Assembly: GCF_000744255.1 (NCBI RefSeq)
Contig: NZ_JQLO01000001.1
Coordinates: 868,001 to 932,000 of the forward strand
Direction of reading: 5' to 3'
DNA from: Carnobacterium divergens DSM 20623
GTDB taxonomy: Bacteria; Bacillota; Bacilli; Lactobacillales; Carnobacteriaceae
DNA: 64,000 nucleotides
The position numbers and the translations under genes were made by a program. Positions 35,748 to 44,933 of this stretch are shown here, in pieces (the first letter of the stretch is position 1; each line of letters starts with the position of its first letter). Below the pieces are notes generated by a model. That model searched no databases. It worked only from the letters and a program-made list of their open reading frames with translations, and was not told the origin of the DNA.

Positions 35748-35788
35748 TTGTAAAGCTTAGTAGTTATCTACTAAGCTTTTTCTTTTAA
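35748..35788. terminator. Bidirectional terminator between nagA and rnhA
   Basis: AAAGCTTAGTAG and CTACTAAGCTTT form a perfect stem around TTAT with U-runs on both strands. The last codons and stop of rnhA lie inside the stem. Confidence 0.9.
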
Positions 35789-36184
35789 CTTTAATTGTAG
35801 AGCTTGTCTAGCTAAGTGGTCAGCGCCTTTATTTTGTGCTTCAGGAATCCAATTAATAAAGAACAGTTCTATTTGATTTAAAATATGATGAATGGGTTTT
35901 AAATAAGTCGCGAATTGATCATTTTTAGCATAATTACGTTCAACTGAATTCGCTACGATTTTACTATCGGTATAAATCATGACCGTTTCAGTTAAAAGAT
36001 GTTGTTTTTCTATATGTTGTAAGGCAATTAAAAGAGCCTGGAATTCAGCTTCGTGGTTGCTACAGTTTTCTTGTAAGGGAATGGCTAATTGTTGGTACAA
36101 TTGTTTGGGGCCAGAAATGACAATGCCAACGCCGCTTGGACCGGGATTGCCTTTTGTTGCAGCATCTGTATAAATTTTAAGCAT
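35771..36184 (-). CDS. rnhA: Ribonuclease HI family protein
   Basis: This is a ribonuclease of 137 residues that cuts RNA in RNA-DNA hybrids. The four acidic catalytic residues are all visible: YTDAATKGNPGPSG, NHEAEFQAL, YTDSKIVANSV and the terminal NKGADHLARQ. The protein lacks the basic loop of E. coli RNase HI and an N-terminal HBD domain, as in the short Firmicute forms (YpdQ-like), some of which have low activity. It reads opposite to its neighbours. RNase HII is encoded separately at 51780. Confidence 0.9.
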   Translation of the reverse strand: MLKIYTDAATKGNPGPSGVGIVISGPKQLYQQLAIPLQENCSNHEAEFQALLIALQHIEKQHLLTETVMIYTDSKIVANSVERNYAKNDQFATYLKPIHHILNQIELFFINWIPEAQNKGADHLARQALQLKLKEKA

Positions 36185-36244
36185 GACAAAAAGAGTCTCC
36201 TTTTCAATTTTATAAGTTTCTTAATAGCTTCCCAAATTAATCTA

Positions 36245-36253
36245 TGATACTAT
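36245..36253 (+). promoter_or_regulatory. Extended -10 promoter of EbsA-like gene
   Basis: TGATACTAT is an extended -10, 35 bases before the TTG start. Confidence 0.5.
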
Positions 36254-36287
36254 AGAATCATCCTAACAATAAAAGGAGGAATCCTGG

Positions 36288-36767
36288 TTGAAGAACGAAG
36301 CAACAATAAGGTATCGTCTTTCTTTGGAGCCTGCTTATCAAATTATTTATTGGTCTATTAGTTGGACTACTTTTTTTATTAGTTTAATAGGTATTTTAGA
36401 GATTCAACGGGTAAATGTAGTAAGTATTCTTGCAGCAATTATTTTTATTTTAACAGCCTACATTGGACTAGGATCTTATCTAACGATCAATCATACGAAT
36501 ATGGAATTTTCATATTTAAGAGGTATGAAAAAAGAAAGTATTCCACTTGAATCGATTAAAAAAATTAAGGGGCATCATTTAAGTCAACAAATTGATTTTA
36601 AAACAGAACGTCCGAAGTTTTGGTTTTATTTCTTTAATAAAAAAATAAAAACGCAATTTTATCAACATTTCGTAACGGATTATCCAGCGATTCCTTTATC
36701 TGAAGAATTTATTAAAACCCCAACGTATATGGATACATCGGTCTTTCAAAACGATCAAAGAGATTAA
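36288..36767 (+). CDS. ebsA: EbsA-like two-helix membrane protein
   Basis: This 159-residue protein has two adjacent membrane segments (about 18-38 and 43-66), then a cytoplasmic basic domain with a PH-like pattern (NMEFSYLRGMKKESIPLESI, then IKKIKGHH). It resembles EbsA of enterococci, once linked to aggregation-substance expression or wall permeability; true function is unknown. TTG 36288 is set by AAAGGAGGA at 36272-36280. It stands between rnhA and csp, an arrangement I recall in other Lactobacillales. The assignment is by pattern only. Confidence 0.6.
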   Translation: MKNEATIRYRLSLEPAYQIIYWSISWTTFFISLIGILEIQRVNVVSILAAIIFILTAYIGLGSYLTINHTNMEFSYLRGMKKESIPLESIKKIKGHHLSQQIDFKTERPKFWFYFFNKKIKTQFYQHFVTDYPAIPLSEEFIKTPTYMDTSVFQNDQRD

Positions 36768-36773
36768 GTGATT

Positions 36774-36814
36774 TAAAAAACGATACCTGATAAAGGGTAT
36801 CGTTTTTTTATTCA
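36774..36814. terminator. Bidirectional terminator between ebsA and csp
   Basis: AAAACGATACC pairs with GGTATCGTTTT around TGATAAAG; runs of A before and T after make it work on both strands. Confidence 0.9.
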
Positions 36815-37008
36815 ATCGTTACTTTAGTAGCTTGAGGACCTCTAGTTCCTTCAACAATCGTAAAGACGACTGTTTGTCCTTCATTTAATGTTTTAAATCC
36901 ATCGCCTTCAATTCCAGTGAAGTGTACGAAAATATCTTCCCCATCATTGTATTCAATAAATCCGTATCCTTTGTCATTACTAAACCATTTTACAGTCCCA
37001 GTTTCCAT
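36808..37008 (-). CDS. cspC: Cold-shock protein (CspA family)
   Basis: This is a 66-residue single-strand nucleic-acid chaperone. The RNP-1 motif KGYGFI and RNP-2 motif DIFVHF are intact, and the whole protein matches the CspA/B fold from METGTVKWF to VTIE. AGGGGGAC precedes the ATG. The promoter at 37071-37099 gives a leader of about 55 bases, shorter than in E. coli cspA, so a large thermosensor is unlikely. The gene name within the family is arbitrary. Confidence 0.95.
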   Translation of the reverse strand: METGTVKWFSNDKGYGFIEYNDGEDIFVHFTGIEGDGFKTLNEGQTVVFTIVEGTRGPQATKVTIE

Positions 37009-37070
37009 ATGTAACGTCCCCCTCTAGTTTAGAATCCAACGTCACCAAAATTAATATATGGCTTATTCTT

Positions 37071-37099
37071 ATTATAGAAATATTCTATGAATTCGTCAA
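37071..37099 (-). promoter_or_regulatory. Promoter of csp
   Basis: On the minus strand TTGACG (plus 37094-37099), 17 bases, and TATAAT (plus 37071-37076) form a near-consensus sigma-A promoter. Confidence 0.75.
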
Positions 37100-37163
37100 A
37101 TATAAATAGCTAAAATAACGTTAACTTATAAAAATTAAGTTTCTTTTTCGGTCACAATTGTTG

Positions 37164-37169
37164 TATAAT
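37164..37169 (+). promoter_or_regulatory. -10 box of fhs promoter
   Basis: TATAAT at 37164-37169 is a perfect -10; the -35 region (TTCTTT) is poor. The fhs leader would begin near 37176 and include the PurBox. Confidence 0.5.
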
Positions 37170-37176
37170 TAAAGTG

Positions 37177-37220
37177 AGATAAGAACGAATTAAACATTAA
37201 TTGATTTAATGTTCGGATAT
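37177..37220 (+). promoter_or_regulatory. PurBox pair upstream of fhs
   Basis: On the minus strand bases 37208-37220 read ATATCCGAACATT, a full match to the PurR consensus AWWWCCGAACWWT. A degenerate inverted partner with the GAAC core lies at 37177-37189, 18 bases away, near the 16-17 base spacing known in Bacillus. The boxes lie downstream of the -10, as expected for repression. AACATTAA-5-TTAATGTT (37193-37213) is a further dyad between them. Confidence 0.65.
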
Positions 37221-37240
37221 AATAGGGAGGAATTCATAAA

Positions 37241-38917
37241 TTGACATTAACAGACATTGAAATTGCGCAAGCAGCTGAACTAAAACCAATTCAAGAAATT
37301 GCACAAAAAGTAAAATTAGATTCGGATGACTTAGAACTATACGGTAAATATAAAGCAAAAATAGACTTTACTACAACAAAACGTCTTGCTGGTCAAAAAA
37401 ATGGCAAGTTAATCTTGGTAACAGCAATCAACCCAACTCCAGCTGGTGAAGGAAAATCAACTGTAACGATTGGATTAGCAGATGCGCTTTCATCTTTAGG
37501 GAAGAAAACAATGATAGCTTTACGTGAACCGTCGCTAGGGCCTACAATGGGCGTAAAAGGAGGGGCTTGTGGTGGTGGATATGCTCAAGTGATTCCAATG
37601 GAAGATATTAACTTGCATTTTACAGGGGATATGCACGCTATTACAACAGCAAATAATGCGTTATCAGCTTTTATTGATAATCATTTATTTCAAGGGAATC
37701 TCTTACAAATCGATTCAAGAAGAGTGATATGGAAACGCGTTGTTGATTTAAATGATCGCGCGTTGCGTCATGTGACGATTGGTTTAGGTGGACCAATGCA
37801 AGGCGTTCCAAGAGAAGACGGATTTGATATTACGGTTGCAAGTGAAATTATGGCGATTTTATGTTTAGCAACAAGTTTAACAGATTTAAAAAAACGCTTA
37901 GCTCGAATTGTAATAGGCTACACCTTTCAAAAACACCCTGTGACGGTTGCGGACTTAAAAGTAGAAGGCGCGTTAACGTTGTTATTAAAAGATGCGTTAA
38001 AACCAAATCTCGTACAATCAATTGAACACACGCCGGCTCTGGTTCATGGCGGTCCCTTTGCCAATATCGCTCATGGTTGCAACAGCGTATTAGCCACGCA
38101 AACAGCTATGAAATTAGCCGATTACACGGTTACTGAAGCAGGATTTGGTGCGGATTTAGGTGCTGAGAAGTTTTTAGATATTAAAGTTCCGCAGCTTGAA
38201 AAAGCACCAGATGCAATTGTTGTTGTCGCAACAATTCGTGCACTAAAGATGCATGGTGGTATTTCTAAGGATCAATTATCTACTGAAAATGTTGAAGCTG
38301 TAAAAGTGGGGTTTAGTAATTTACAAAAGCATATTGAGAATATGCAGTCTTATGGTTTGCCTGTAGTTGTAGCGATTAATGAATTCAGCAGCGATACAAA
38401 AAATGAAACACAATTAGTTAAAGAATTATGCCGTAAATTAGGCGTTGAGGCAGCGTTGACAGCTGTCTGGGAAAAAGGTTCAAACGGTGGCGTAGAGCTA
38501 GCCAACGCTGTTTTAATGGCGATTGAATCAAGTTCAGAAGGATTCCAACCATTGTATAATGCAGAAGAAACGTCAATTGAAGAAAAAGTCACTAAAATTG
38601 TTCAACAAATTTATGGTGGAAGTAGAGTTTTATTTTCTAAAAAAGCGTTGACACAGTTAAAAACATTTAAAACTTATGGATGGGAAAAATTACCTGTTTG
38701 TATGGCAAAAACACAATATTCATTATCAGATGATCCTTCTCTTTTGGGTAGACCAACTGATTTTGATGTGACGATTCGAGAATTTGTACCTAAACTAGGA
38801 GCTGGCTTTATCGTTGCGTTAACAGGAGATGTTATGACGATGCCAGGCTTACCTAAAAGCCCAGCAGCTTTAAATATGGATGTTGATGCTGAGGGGAAAG
38901 TTTCGGGTTTATTCTAA
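37241..38917 (+). CDS. fhs: Formate--tetrahydrofolate ligase
   Basis: Fhs makes 10-formyl-tetrahydrofolate from formate, THF and ATP for purine synthesis and initiator-tRNA formylation. The 558-residue protein is full length, with the P-loop [38 protein letters not shown] and the family signature around [16 protein letters not shown] start with GGGAGG 10 bases upstream. The PurBox in its leader supports co-regulation with purine synthesis, as known for lactococcal fhs. A terminator follows. Confidence 0.96.
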   Translation: MTLTDIEIAQAAELKPIQEIAQKVKLDSDDLELYGKYKAKIDFTTTKRLAGQKNGKLILVTAINPTPAGEGKSTVTIGLADALSSLGKKTMIALREPSLGPTMGVKGGACGGGYAQVIPMEDINLHFTGDMHAITTANNALSAFIDNHLFQGNLLQIDSRRVIWKRVVDLNDRALRHVTIGLGGPMQGVPREDGFDITVASEIMAILCLATSLTDLKKRLARIVIGYTFQKHPVTVADLKVEGALTLLLKDALKPNLVQSIEHTPALVHGGPFANIAHGCNSVLATQTAMKLADYTVTEAGFGADLGAEKFLDIKVPQLEKAPDAIVVVATIRALKMHGGISKDQLSTENVEAVKVGFSNLQKHIENMQSYGLPVVVAINEFSSDTKNETQLVKELCRKLGVEAALTAVWEKGSNGGVELANAVLMAIESSSEGFQPLYNAEETSIEEKVTKIVQQIYGGSRVLFSKKALTQLKTFKTYGWEKLPVCMAKTQYSLSDDPSLLGRPTDFDVTIREFVPKLGAGFIVALTGDVMTMPGLPKSPAALNMDVDAEGKVSGLF

Positions 38918-38926
38918 AAAATAGAG

Positions 38927-38961
38927 GTATGGGACGTAACGATGTCTCATATCTTTTTTAG
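38927..38961 (+). terminator. Terminator after fhs
   Basis: TATGGGAC and GTCTCATA pair (one wobble) around an 8-base loop and are followed by TCTTTTTT. It ends 17 bases before the next gene. Confidence 0.75.
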
Positions 38962-38977
38962 GTCAGGAGTGAAAAGA

Positions 38978-39622
38978 ATGGAAACAGCATTGACGAAAGA
39001 GCTAATAAGATTAGGAAAAGAGCGTGTTAAGAATTTACCAGTTGAAGGTTTTGTACCAGGACAAGGATCGTTACATCCATTGTTTATGTTGATTGGTGAA
39101 GCACCTGGTGAAACTGAAATTGGAAATTTAATTCCGTTTAGTGGGCGTGCAGGGAAAGAATTAATGAAATTTTTTGATAGGTTAGAAGTTTCAAGAGAAG
39201 ATGTTTATATAACGAGTACCGTGCGAAGTAGACCTTATAAAATTAAACAAAAAGTGAGTGTGAAAACAGGAGAAAAAACAATCCGAAAATACAATCGTCC
39301 TCCAACAAAAAAAGAAATCATTGCGCACGCCCCATTGTTAGATGCAGAAATTCAAACTGTAAATCCGCCGATTATTTTGACTATGGGGAATATCGGATTA
39401 AAAAGAATCCTTGGGAATGTCGGGACGGTTACAGAGCTTCATGGCCAGCTCTATACGGGACCCATTCAAAAATTACAATCGCTAAATTCAAACCAGTTTA
39501 TATGGACAGAAAAAAACTATCGAGTCTTTTCAACGTTTCATCCTGCTGCTATTTTTTATAACCGCCAGTTGCAGTCGCTGATAATGGAAGATTTAACAAC
39601 ATTTAAAAGGCTGATTCATTAA
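38978..39622 (+). CDS. Family 4-like uracil-DNA glycosylase without cysteines
   Basis: This 214-residue protein has the UDG-superfamily motif GEAPGETEIGNLIPFSGRAG, with the ITSTVRSRP region and the C-terminal FSTFHPAAIF motif that flips and holds the base. Family 4 enzymes bind a [4Fe-4S] cluster with four cysteines, but this protein contains no cysteine at all, and the usual KCRPP is RSRPY. It is thus either a cluster-free glycosylase or a non-catalytic relative. ATG 38978 is chosen because AGGAGTG lies 7 bases before it; the upstream frame from 38942 lacks family similarity. Confidence 0.8.
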   Translation: METALTKELIRLGKERVKNLPVEGFVPGQGSLHPLFMLIGEAPGETEIGNLIPFSGRAGKELMKFFDRLEVSREDVYITSTVRSRPYKIKQKVSVKTGEKTIRKYNRPPTKKEIIAHAPLLDAEIQTVNPPIILTMGNIGLKRILGNVGTVTELHGQLYTGPIQKLQSLNSNQFIWTEKNYRVFSTFHPAAIFYNRQLQSLIMEDLTTFKRLIH

Positions 39623-39725
39623 GGAAGTCTTCATCAATTCGATTTAGACTATTTACCGATGAAGATCCATGTTAGAATGAGAAAGACTGAATTTTGGAAA
39701 TGAATAAAGAAAGTGGCGAATAGAA

Positions 39726-41612
39726 ATGAAAGATTTAAAAGTAATTGGCTTAACGAAAACCTATGGAGAAAAAGTTCTCTTTGACGATATTTCCTTTACT
39801 ATAAAAGAGGGAGACCGCGTAGGATTGATTGGAACGAACGGAACTGGAAAATCAAGCTTATTGCGAGTACTGACAGAACGAGACGGCAGTGAAGCAGGTG
39901 AAATTCAAATGCCAAAAGATTATCGAATTGGCTATTTGGAACAACAAACACAATTAAATCCAGAACAATCAGTATTTGATGCAGTTTTTGAAGGCGATAC
40001 TCCGATATTAAAAGCCCTTCGTCACTATGAAATAGCTTTAGAAAATTTAACGTTAGATTCAATGAATGAAGCCTATCAAAGAGCCTATTCAAATGCTGAA
40101 CAAGAAATGAATCGTGAAGATGCGTGGACAGCGGATACAAATGCTAAAACGATTTTAAATCAATTGGGTATTCATGATTTAGAACAAAAAGTTGCAACGC
40201 TTTCTGGTGGGCAAAAGAAACGTGTTGGATTAGCTCAAGTATTGATTCAAGCACCAGACTTATTGATTTTAGATGAACCAACTAACCATCTTGATTTTGA
40301 AACGATTACTTGGCTAGAGAAATATTTAAGTAATTACAAAGGCTCGTTGCTACTTGTAACACATGATCGTTATTTTTTAGATCGTGTTGTGAATCGCATG
40401 ATTGAATTAGCTCACGGTAAAATCACTACGTATACAGGAAACTATGAAGTTTATGTTAAAGAGCGCGCAGAGCGAATGCTTGAAATGGAAAAGCAAGATC
40501 AAAAGAGAAAACAAATGTACCTAAAAGAACTAGATTGGATGCGAGCTGGAGCAAAAGCAAGAACCACCAAACAACAAGCTAGAATTGATCGATTCCACGA
40601 TTTAGAAGGAAATTTAAATCAAGCTAAAACAGATGGGTCTGTTGAGATTGTAATGGATGGAAGTCGCTTAGGAAAACGTGTTTTTGAATTAGTAGATGCG
40701 GGGTTAACTCTTGAAAATCATGTTATTTTAAATAACTTTAATTTATTAGTGCAAACCAAAGATCGAATTGGAATCAGTGGACTAAATGGTGCGGGGAAAT
40801 CAACTTTATTGAATGTGCTAGCTGGCAGAATGATTCTGGATAGTGGGAAATTAGTAGTTGGCGAAACGGTTAAAATTGCTTATTATACTCAAATGACAGA
40901 AGACATGGATCCTAACAAGCGCCTAGTTCAGTACCTTCAAGAAGTAGGAGAAGAAATTGAAACTACCAATGGAGAAAGAGTAAGTGTTACTGAGCTGTTA
41001 GAGCAATTCTTATTTGAACGTCACATGCATGGTGCGTTAATTGGAAAATTATCAGGTGGCGAAAAACGTCGTTTGTATCTATTGAAATTATTGATGGAGC
41101 GCCCAAATGTGTTATTATTAGATGAACCAACAAATGATTTGGATATTGCAACATTAACAGTCTTGGAAGATTATATTGAAACCTTCCCTGGTGCTGTGAT
41201 TTCTGTTTCTCACGATCGTTACTTTTTAGATAAATCAACGAATAAACTACTGATGTTTGAAGGCAACGGGCAAGTTACACCTTACTACGGAAGTATCACT
41301 GAATTTTTAAAAGAAGATCGAACGTTAAAAGTGGAGGCAGTTGTGCCAACAAAAACTATCAATCAAGTCAATTTAGTAGAGAGTGAAACCAAAGAAAAAA
41401 AGAAATTAACCTTTGTAGAACAAAAAGAATGGGACACGATTGAAGACGATATTGCTAAAATAGAAAAAGAGATTGAAGAGTTAAAAGAAGCAATGGCACA
41501 ATCAAATAGCGACTTTACAAAACTACAAGAATTACAAGAAAATGTCACTCATTTAGAGGAAGAGCTTGAAGCTAAAATGGACCGTTGGGAATTTTTAAGT
41601 CAATTTGCATAA
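39726..41612 (+). CDS. uup: ABC-F ATPase Uup
   Basis: This cytosolic ABC-F protein of 628 residues has two ATPase cassettes: [12 protein letters not shown] with [13 protein letters not shown] and [12 protein letters not shown], then [12 protein letters not shown] with [13 protein letters not shown] and [11 protein letters not shown], joined by the [13 protein letters not shown] linker. A C-terminal coiled coil (about 555-625) is the DNA- or ribosome-binding arm typical of Uup. Such proteins act on ribosomes or branched DNA, not on transport. A promoter TGTTAGAAT near 39671 fits. It has no membrane partner gene nearby. Confidence 0.9.
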   Translation: MKDLKVIGLTKTYGEKVLFDDISFTIKEGDRVGLIGTNGTGKSSLLRVLTERDGSEAGEIQMPKDYRIGYLEQQTQLNPEQSVFDAVFEGDTPILKALRHYEIALENLTLDSMNEAYQRAYSNAEQEMNREDAWTADTNAKTILNQLGIHDLEQKVATLSGGQKKRVGLAQVLIQAPDLLILDEPTNHLDFETITWLEKYLSNYKGSLLLVTHDRYFLDRVVNRMIELAHGKITTYTGNYEVYVKERAERMLEMEKQDQKRKQMYLKELDWMRAGAKARTTKQQARIDRFHDLEGNLNQAKTDGSVEIVMDGSRLGKRVFELVDAGLTLENHVILNNFNLLVQTKDRIGISGLNGAGKSTLLNVLAGRMILDSGKLVVGETVKIAYYTQMTEDMDPNKRLVQYLQEVGEEIETTNGERVSVTELLEQFLFERHMHGALIGKLSGGEKRRLYLLKLLMERPNVLLLDEPTNDLDIATLTVLEDYIETFPGAVISVSHDRYFLDKSTNKLLMFEGNGQVTPYYGSITEFLKEDRTLKVEAVVPTKTINQVNLVESETKEKKKLTFVEQKEWDTIEDDIAKIEKEIEELKEAMAQSNSDFTKLQELQENVTHLEEELEAKMDRWEFLSQFA

Positions 41613-41644
41613 AAAAGAAAGATCGATTAACTGGAGGCGTTCAT

Positions 41645-42592
41645 GTGGAAAAAGAGTATTTAGCATTAGGAAAAAGAGTATTGGAAACTGGAAATGTAAA
41701 AACAGATCGTACAGGAACTGGCACAAAGAGCATCTTTGGCCATCAAATGCGTTTTGATCTGTCAAAAGGGTTTCCACTGCTTACAACTAAAAGGGTTCCT
41801 TTTGGATTAATAAAAAGTGAATTATTATGGTTTATTAAAGGCGATACCAATATTCGTTATCTACTAGAGCATAATAACCATATTTGGGATGAATGGGCAT
41901 TTGAACGCTTTGTAAAAAGTGCAGATTATTCAGGACCGGATATGACAAATTTTGGTCGTCGTGCAGTTACAGATGCCGATTTTAATGAAATCTACCAAGT
42001 AGAATTAAAAAAATTCTGCGAACGCGTTTTAACAGATGATGACTTTGCTAAAACATATGGTGAACTGGGAAATATTTATGGTTCTCAGTGGCGTCATTGG
42101 AAAACAACTCAAGGAGAAACCATTGATCAATTAAAAGATGTGATTCAAATGATCAAAGAAACGCCTGATTCAAGACGTTTGATTGTTTCTGCTTGGAATC
42201 CAGAAGATGTTCCATCAATGGCATTGCCTCCATGTCATTCGATGTTTCAATTTTATGTAGCAGACGGGAAATTAAGTTGTCAATTGTATCAACGAAGTGG
42301 AGATATCTTTCTAGGAGTTCCTTTCAACATTGCGAGTTATGCGTTGTTAACACACTTGATTGCCCATGAAGTAGGCTTAAAAGTGGGGGATTTTGTGCAC
42401 ACAATTGGGGATGCACATTTATACTCGAACCATATGGATCAAATGAACCTGCAATTGTCTCGAAGTATTCGCGAATTTCCGACGTTACAATTAAATCAAG
42501 AAAAAACAAGTATTTTTGATTTTGATGTAGCGGATATTCAAATTGAAGATTACAACCCACATCCAGCAATTAAAGCACCGATTGCTGTTTAA
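41645..42592 (+). CDS. thyA: Thymidylate synthase
   Basis: ThyA makes dTMP from dUMP with methylene-THF. The 315-residue enzyme has the catalytic Cys in [27 protein letters not shown], and [21 protein letters not shown] for folate and dUMP. Its length, with an insert of about 50 residues after RFVKSADY, is the long lactococcal/enterococcal form. GTG 41645 is set by GGAGGCG 7 bases before; the overlapping ATG at 41643 is out of frame. folA, 25 bases on, regenerates the folate it oxidises. Confidence 0.96.
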   Translation: MEKEYLALGKRVLETGNVKTDRTGTGTKSIFGHQMRFDLSKGFPLLTTKRVPFGLIKSELLWFIKGDTNIRYLLEHNNHIWDEWAFERFVKSADYSGPDMTNFGRRAVTDADFNEIYQVELKKFCERVLTDDDFAKTYGELGNIYGSQWRHWKTTQGETIDQLKDVIQMIKETPDSRRLIVSAWNPEDVPSMALPPCHSMFQFYVADGKLSCQLYQRSGDIFLGVPFNIASYALLTHLIAHEVGLKVGDFVHTIGDAHLYSNHMDQMNLQLSRSIREFPTLQLNQEKTSIFDFDVADIQIEDYNPHPAIKAPIAV

Positions 42593-42616
42593 TCAATAGA
42601 AAAGAGGGGAAAATTC

Positions 42617-43105
42617 ATGATTGCGTATTTATGGGCACAAGATGAAAATGGTACAATTGGGTATCAAGGCACGTTACCTTGGCGTTTGCCGAATGATCTA
42701 AAATTTTTTAAAGAAAAAACAATTCATAATGCAGTTGTGATGGGCAGAAAAACCTTTGAAGGAATGGGGAAACGCCCATTACCAAATCGCATAAACATTA
42801 TTTTAACTACAGATCCGACTTATGAAGCAACTGGTGTGACTGTGATGCACAGTCGCCAAGAAGTACTGGATTTTGCTAAAACCTATGAAAAAGATACGTT
42901 TATCACTGGTGGTACAGGAGTATTTAAAGACTTTTTGGAGGATGCTGATGTTTTGTATCGCACAATCATTAAAGGTGAATTTAAAGGAGATACTCAATTT
43001 CCACCTTTAAATTGGCAAGAATGGAAAATCATAGAAGCAACTCCAGGTATTTTAGACGAAAAAAACCGTTATCCTCATGTTTTTGAAACATATGTTAGAA
43101 AATAA
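42617..43105 (+). CDS. folA: Dihydrofolate reductase
   Basis: This enzyme of 162 residues reduces dihydrofolate to tetrahydrofolate with NADPH and is the trimethoprim target. It has AQDENGTIGYQGTLPWRLP with the catalytic acid, VVMGRKTFEGMGKRPLPNR for NADPH and FITGGTGVF. The protein is chromosomal in type, with no sign of an acquired resistance gene. AGAGGGGAAA precedes the ATG. It forms the thyA-folA operon, as in Bacillus, and ends at a long terminator. Confidence 0.96.
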   Translation: MIAYLWAQDENGTIGYQGTLPWRLPNDLKFFKEKTIHNAVVMGRKTFEGMGKRPLPNRINIILTTDPTYEATGVTVMHSRQEVLDFAKTYEKDTFITGGTGVFKDFLEDADVLYRTIIKGEFKGDTQFPPLNWQEWKIIEATPGILDEKNRYPHVFETYVRK

Positions 43106-43148
43106 AAAAATGGCAACTTCAATTTGAAGTTGCCATTTTTTATCAATT
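43102..43148. terminator. Bidirectional terminator between folA and hlyIII
   Basis: AAAAAATGGCAACTTCAA and TTGAAGTTGCCATTTTTT form a perfect stem of about 18 bp; U-runs exist on both strands. Confidence 0.95.
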
Positions 43149-43155
43149 TTATTTT

Positions 43156-43815
43156 TTAAGCATACAACAGAATTGAAAAATACATAAATCCTGTGCCAAG
43201 CATCACGAATAGATGCCATAAAACATGCATAAATCGAACGGAGCGCATGCTGTAAACCAGAGCTCCGACGGTAAATGAAACGCCGCCTGCTACTAATAAC
43301 CAAAAACCAATCGGGCCTAAACCGCTATACAAAGGTTTCATTGCAATTAAGCATAGCCATCCCATAATAATATAAATGACCGTTGATGCATTTTGATATT
43401 TTCCTAACCAAATGCATTTGTAAACCACCCCTAGAATAGCCATCAACCAAATCACACCGAACAATGACCAACCTAGTGGACCGCCAACAGTAACCAAACA
43501 GTAAGGAGTATAGGTTCCGGCAATTAAAAGGTAAATACTGCTATGATCAAAAATTTGAAAAATCTTTTTTGCTTTTGTGAACATTAGGCTATGAAAAAGA
43601 GTGGACGCAAGGTAAAGTAAAATCAACGTTGTTCCGTAAATTGCGTAAGAGACAACTTCTAGTGCTGAACCATTTTGGGTTCCTTTGATTAATAATAAAA
43701 CTAAACCAGCAATGCTTAAACCAACTCCGATTCCATGAGTAATCGCATTGAAAACTTCGTTGACAATTAAGTAACTTTTAGAAAAATGTTGTGTTGTGTT
43801 TGTTGTTTCCTTCAA
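43156..43815 (-). CDS. yplQ: Hemolysin III / PAQR-family membrane protein
   Basis: This 219-residue protein has seven predicted membrane segments. It carries PAQR/HlyIII marks: HGIGVGLSIAG, STLFHSLMF, DHSSIYLLIAGTYTPY and HVLWHLFVMLGTG, with conserved His and Asp that may bind zinc in the membrane as in adiponectin-receptor ceramidases. The hemolysin name is historic; bacterial function is uncertain. It lies next to thyA-folA as in B. subtilis (yplQ). GGGGGG upstream of the ATG is its ribosome binding site. Confidence 0.9.
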   Translation of the reverse strand: MKETTNTTQHFSKSYLIVNEVFNAITHGIGVGLSIAGLVLLLIKGTQNGSALEVVSYAIYGTTLILLYLASTLFHSLMFTKAKKIFQIFDHSSIYLLIAGTYTPYCLVTVGGPLGWSLFGVIWLMAILGVVYKCIWLGKYQNASTVIYIIMGWLCLIAMKPLYSGLGPIGFWLLVAGGVSFTVGALVYSMRSVRFMHVLWHLFVMLGTGFMYFSILLYA

Positions 43816-43885
43816 TTAAATCCCCCCGATAAGTTAAAACTTTAAAAAATCTCACGTTTCCCTAGTGTACGAAAATATGAGAATC

Positions 43886-43894
43886 TGTTATACT
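43886..43894 (+). promoter_or_regulatory. Extended -10 promoter of degV
   Basis: TGTTATACT is an extended -10. The leader of about 110 bases to degV holds a small stem (TCACTT/AAGTGA near 43924). Confidence 0.5.
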
Positions 43895-44010
43895 ATTTTA
43901 ATAAGAATAAAATAGCGCTAGGTCACTTTTAAGTGATTCACTTATTTGTTTTAATCATTATAACATGAACCTATCTATTTTTGCAGAAGAAAGAGTGGGA
44001 TTAATAAAAA

Positions 44011-44853
44011 ATGAAGAAATTTAAAATTGTAACAGATTCATCTGCTGAGTTAGGACCAGATGAAATTAAAGAATTAGCGATTCATGTTTTGCCTTTAACA
44101 GTGATGATCGATGATGTTGTATATGTTGACGGGGTCACATTGCAAAAAGAAGAATTTATGGAAAAAATGCAACAAGCAAAAGCTTTACCAAAAACAAGTC
44201 AGCCACCAATTGGACAATTTGTTGAACTGTATGATGAATTAGGAAAAGATGGCAGTGAGGTTATTTCTATTCACATGACAGAAAATCTTAGTGGAACCGT
44301 TAATACCGCTCGTCAAGCAGCTCAATTATCGACAACAGAAGTTACGGTTATCGATAGTGATTTTACGGATCGCGGCTTGTCTTTCCAAGTAATTGAAGCA
44401 GCCAGAATGGCTTTAGCGAACGCCGATAAAGAAGCTATTTTAAAACGAATTGACGAAGTGAGAGCCAATACTAAATTATATATTTGTGTTGTGACATTAG
44501 AAAATCTTGTAAAAGGTGGTAGAATTGGTCGTCTGGCAGGAGCATTGTCAAGCTTTTTAAATGTAAAAGTGATGATGGAGCAAGTAAAAGGACAATTAGA
44601 ATTACGTGTTCGTGGACGCGGAATGAAACCAGTTAATAAGTGGCTTGTTGAATTACAAGAGAAATTAAAAGAAACACCTAATATTCGTGAAGTATCATTT
44701 TCATATGCAGACGATGAAGAGGCTTGCGAAGAAATTAAAAATCAATTTCAAGCAACATTACCTGACGTACCAATGCGCGTTAGATTAACCAGCCCAATTA
44801 TTTCAACCCATGCGGGTAAAGGTGCTTTTGCAGTCATGTACTATACCGATTAG
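44011..44853 (+). CDS. degV: DegV-family fatty-acid-binding protein
   Basis: This cytosolic protein of 280 residues binds a fatty acid in its pocket. It has the DegV marks KIVTDSSAELGPDE, PKTSQPPIGQFVELYDEL, SIHMTENLSGTVNTARQAA, DSDFTDRGLSFQV and ISTHAGKGAFAVMYY. Relatives (FakB) present fatty acids to FakA kinase for phospholipid synthesis. No fakA is in the window. The ribosome binding site is weak (AAAGAGTGGG, about 11 bases before the ATG). Confidence 0.9.
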   Translation: MKKFKIVTDSSAELGPDEIKELAIHVLPLTVMIDDVVYVDGVTLQKEEFMEKMQQAKALPKTSQPPIGQFVELYDELGKDGSEVISIHMTENLSGTVNTARQAAQLSTTEVTVIDSDFTDRGLSFQVIEAARMALANADKEAILKRIDEVRANTKLYICVVTLENLVKGGRIGRLAGALSSFLNVKVMMEQVKGQLELRVRGRGMKPVNKWLVELQEKLKETPNIREVSFSYADDEEACEEIKNQFQATLPDVPMRVRLTSPIISTHAGKGAFAVMYYTD

Positions 44854-44881
44854 TAAGTATCCTGCATAATTATTTATGGAC

Positions 44882-44916
44882 AGATTCTACTATAAGTAGA
44901 ACTGTTCTTTTTAAAT
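44882..44916 (+). terminator. Terminator after degV
   Basis: ACAGATTCTACT pairs with AGTAGAACTGT (one mismatch) around ATA, followed by TCTTTTT. Confidence 0.8.
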
Positions 44917-44933
44917 TAAGAAAGGAAAAATAA

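Noticed and set aside
42617-43105. Acquired trimethoprim-resistance dfr gene
   Set aside because: It lies in the conserved thyA-folA operon and has ordinary chromosomal features.
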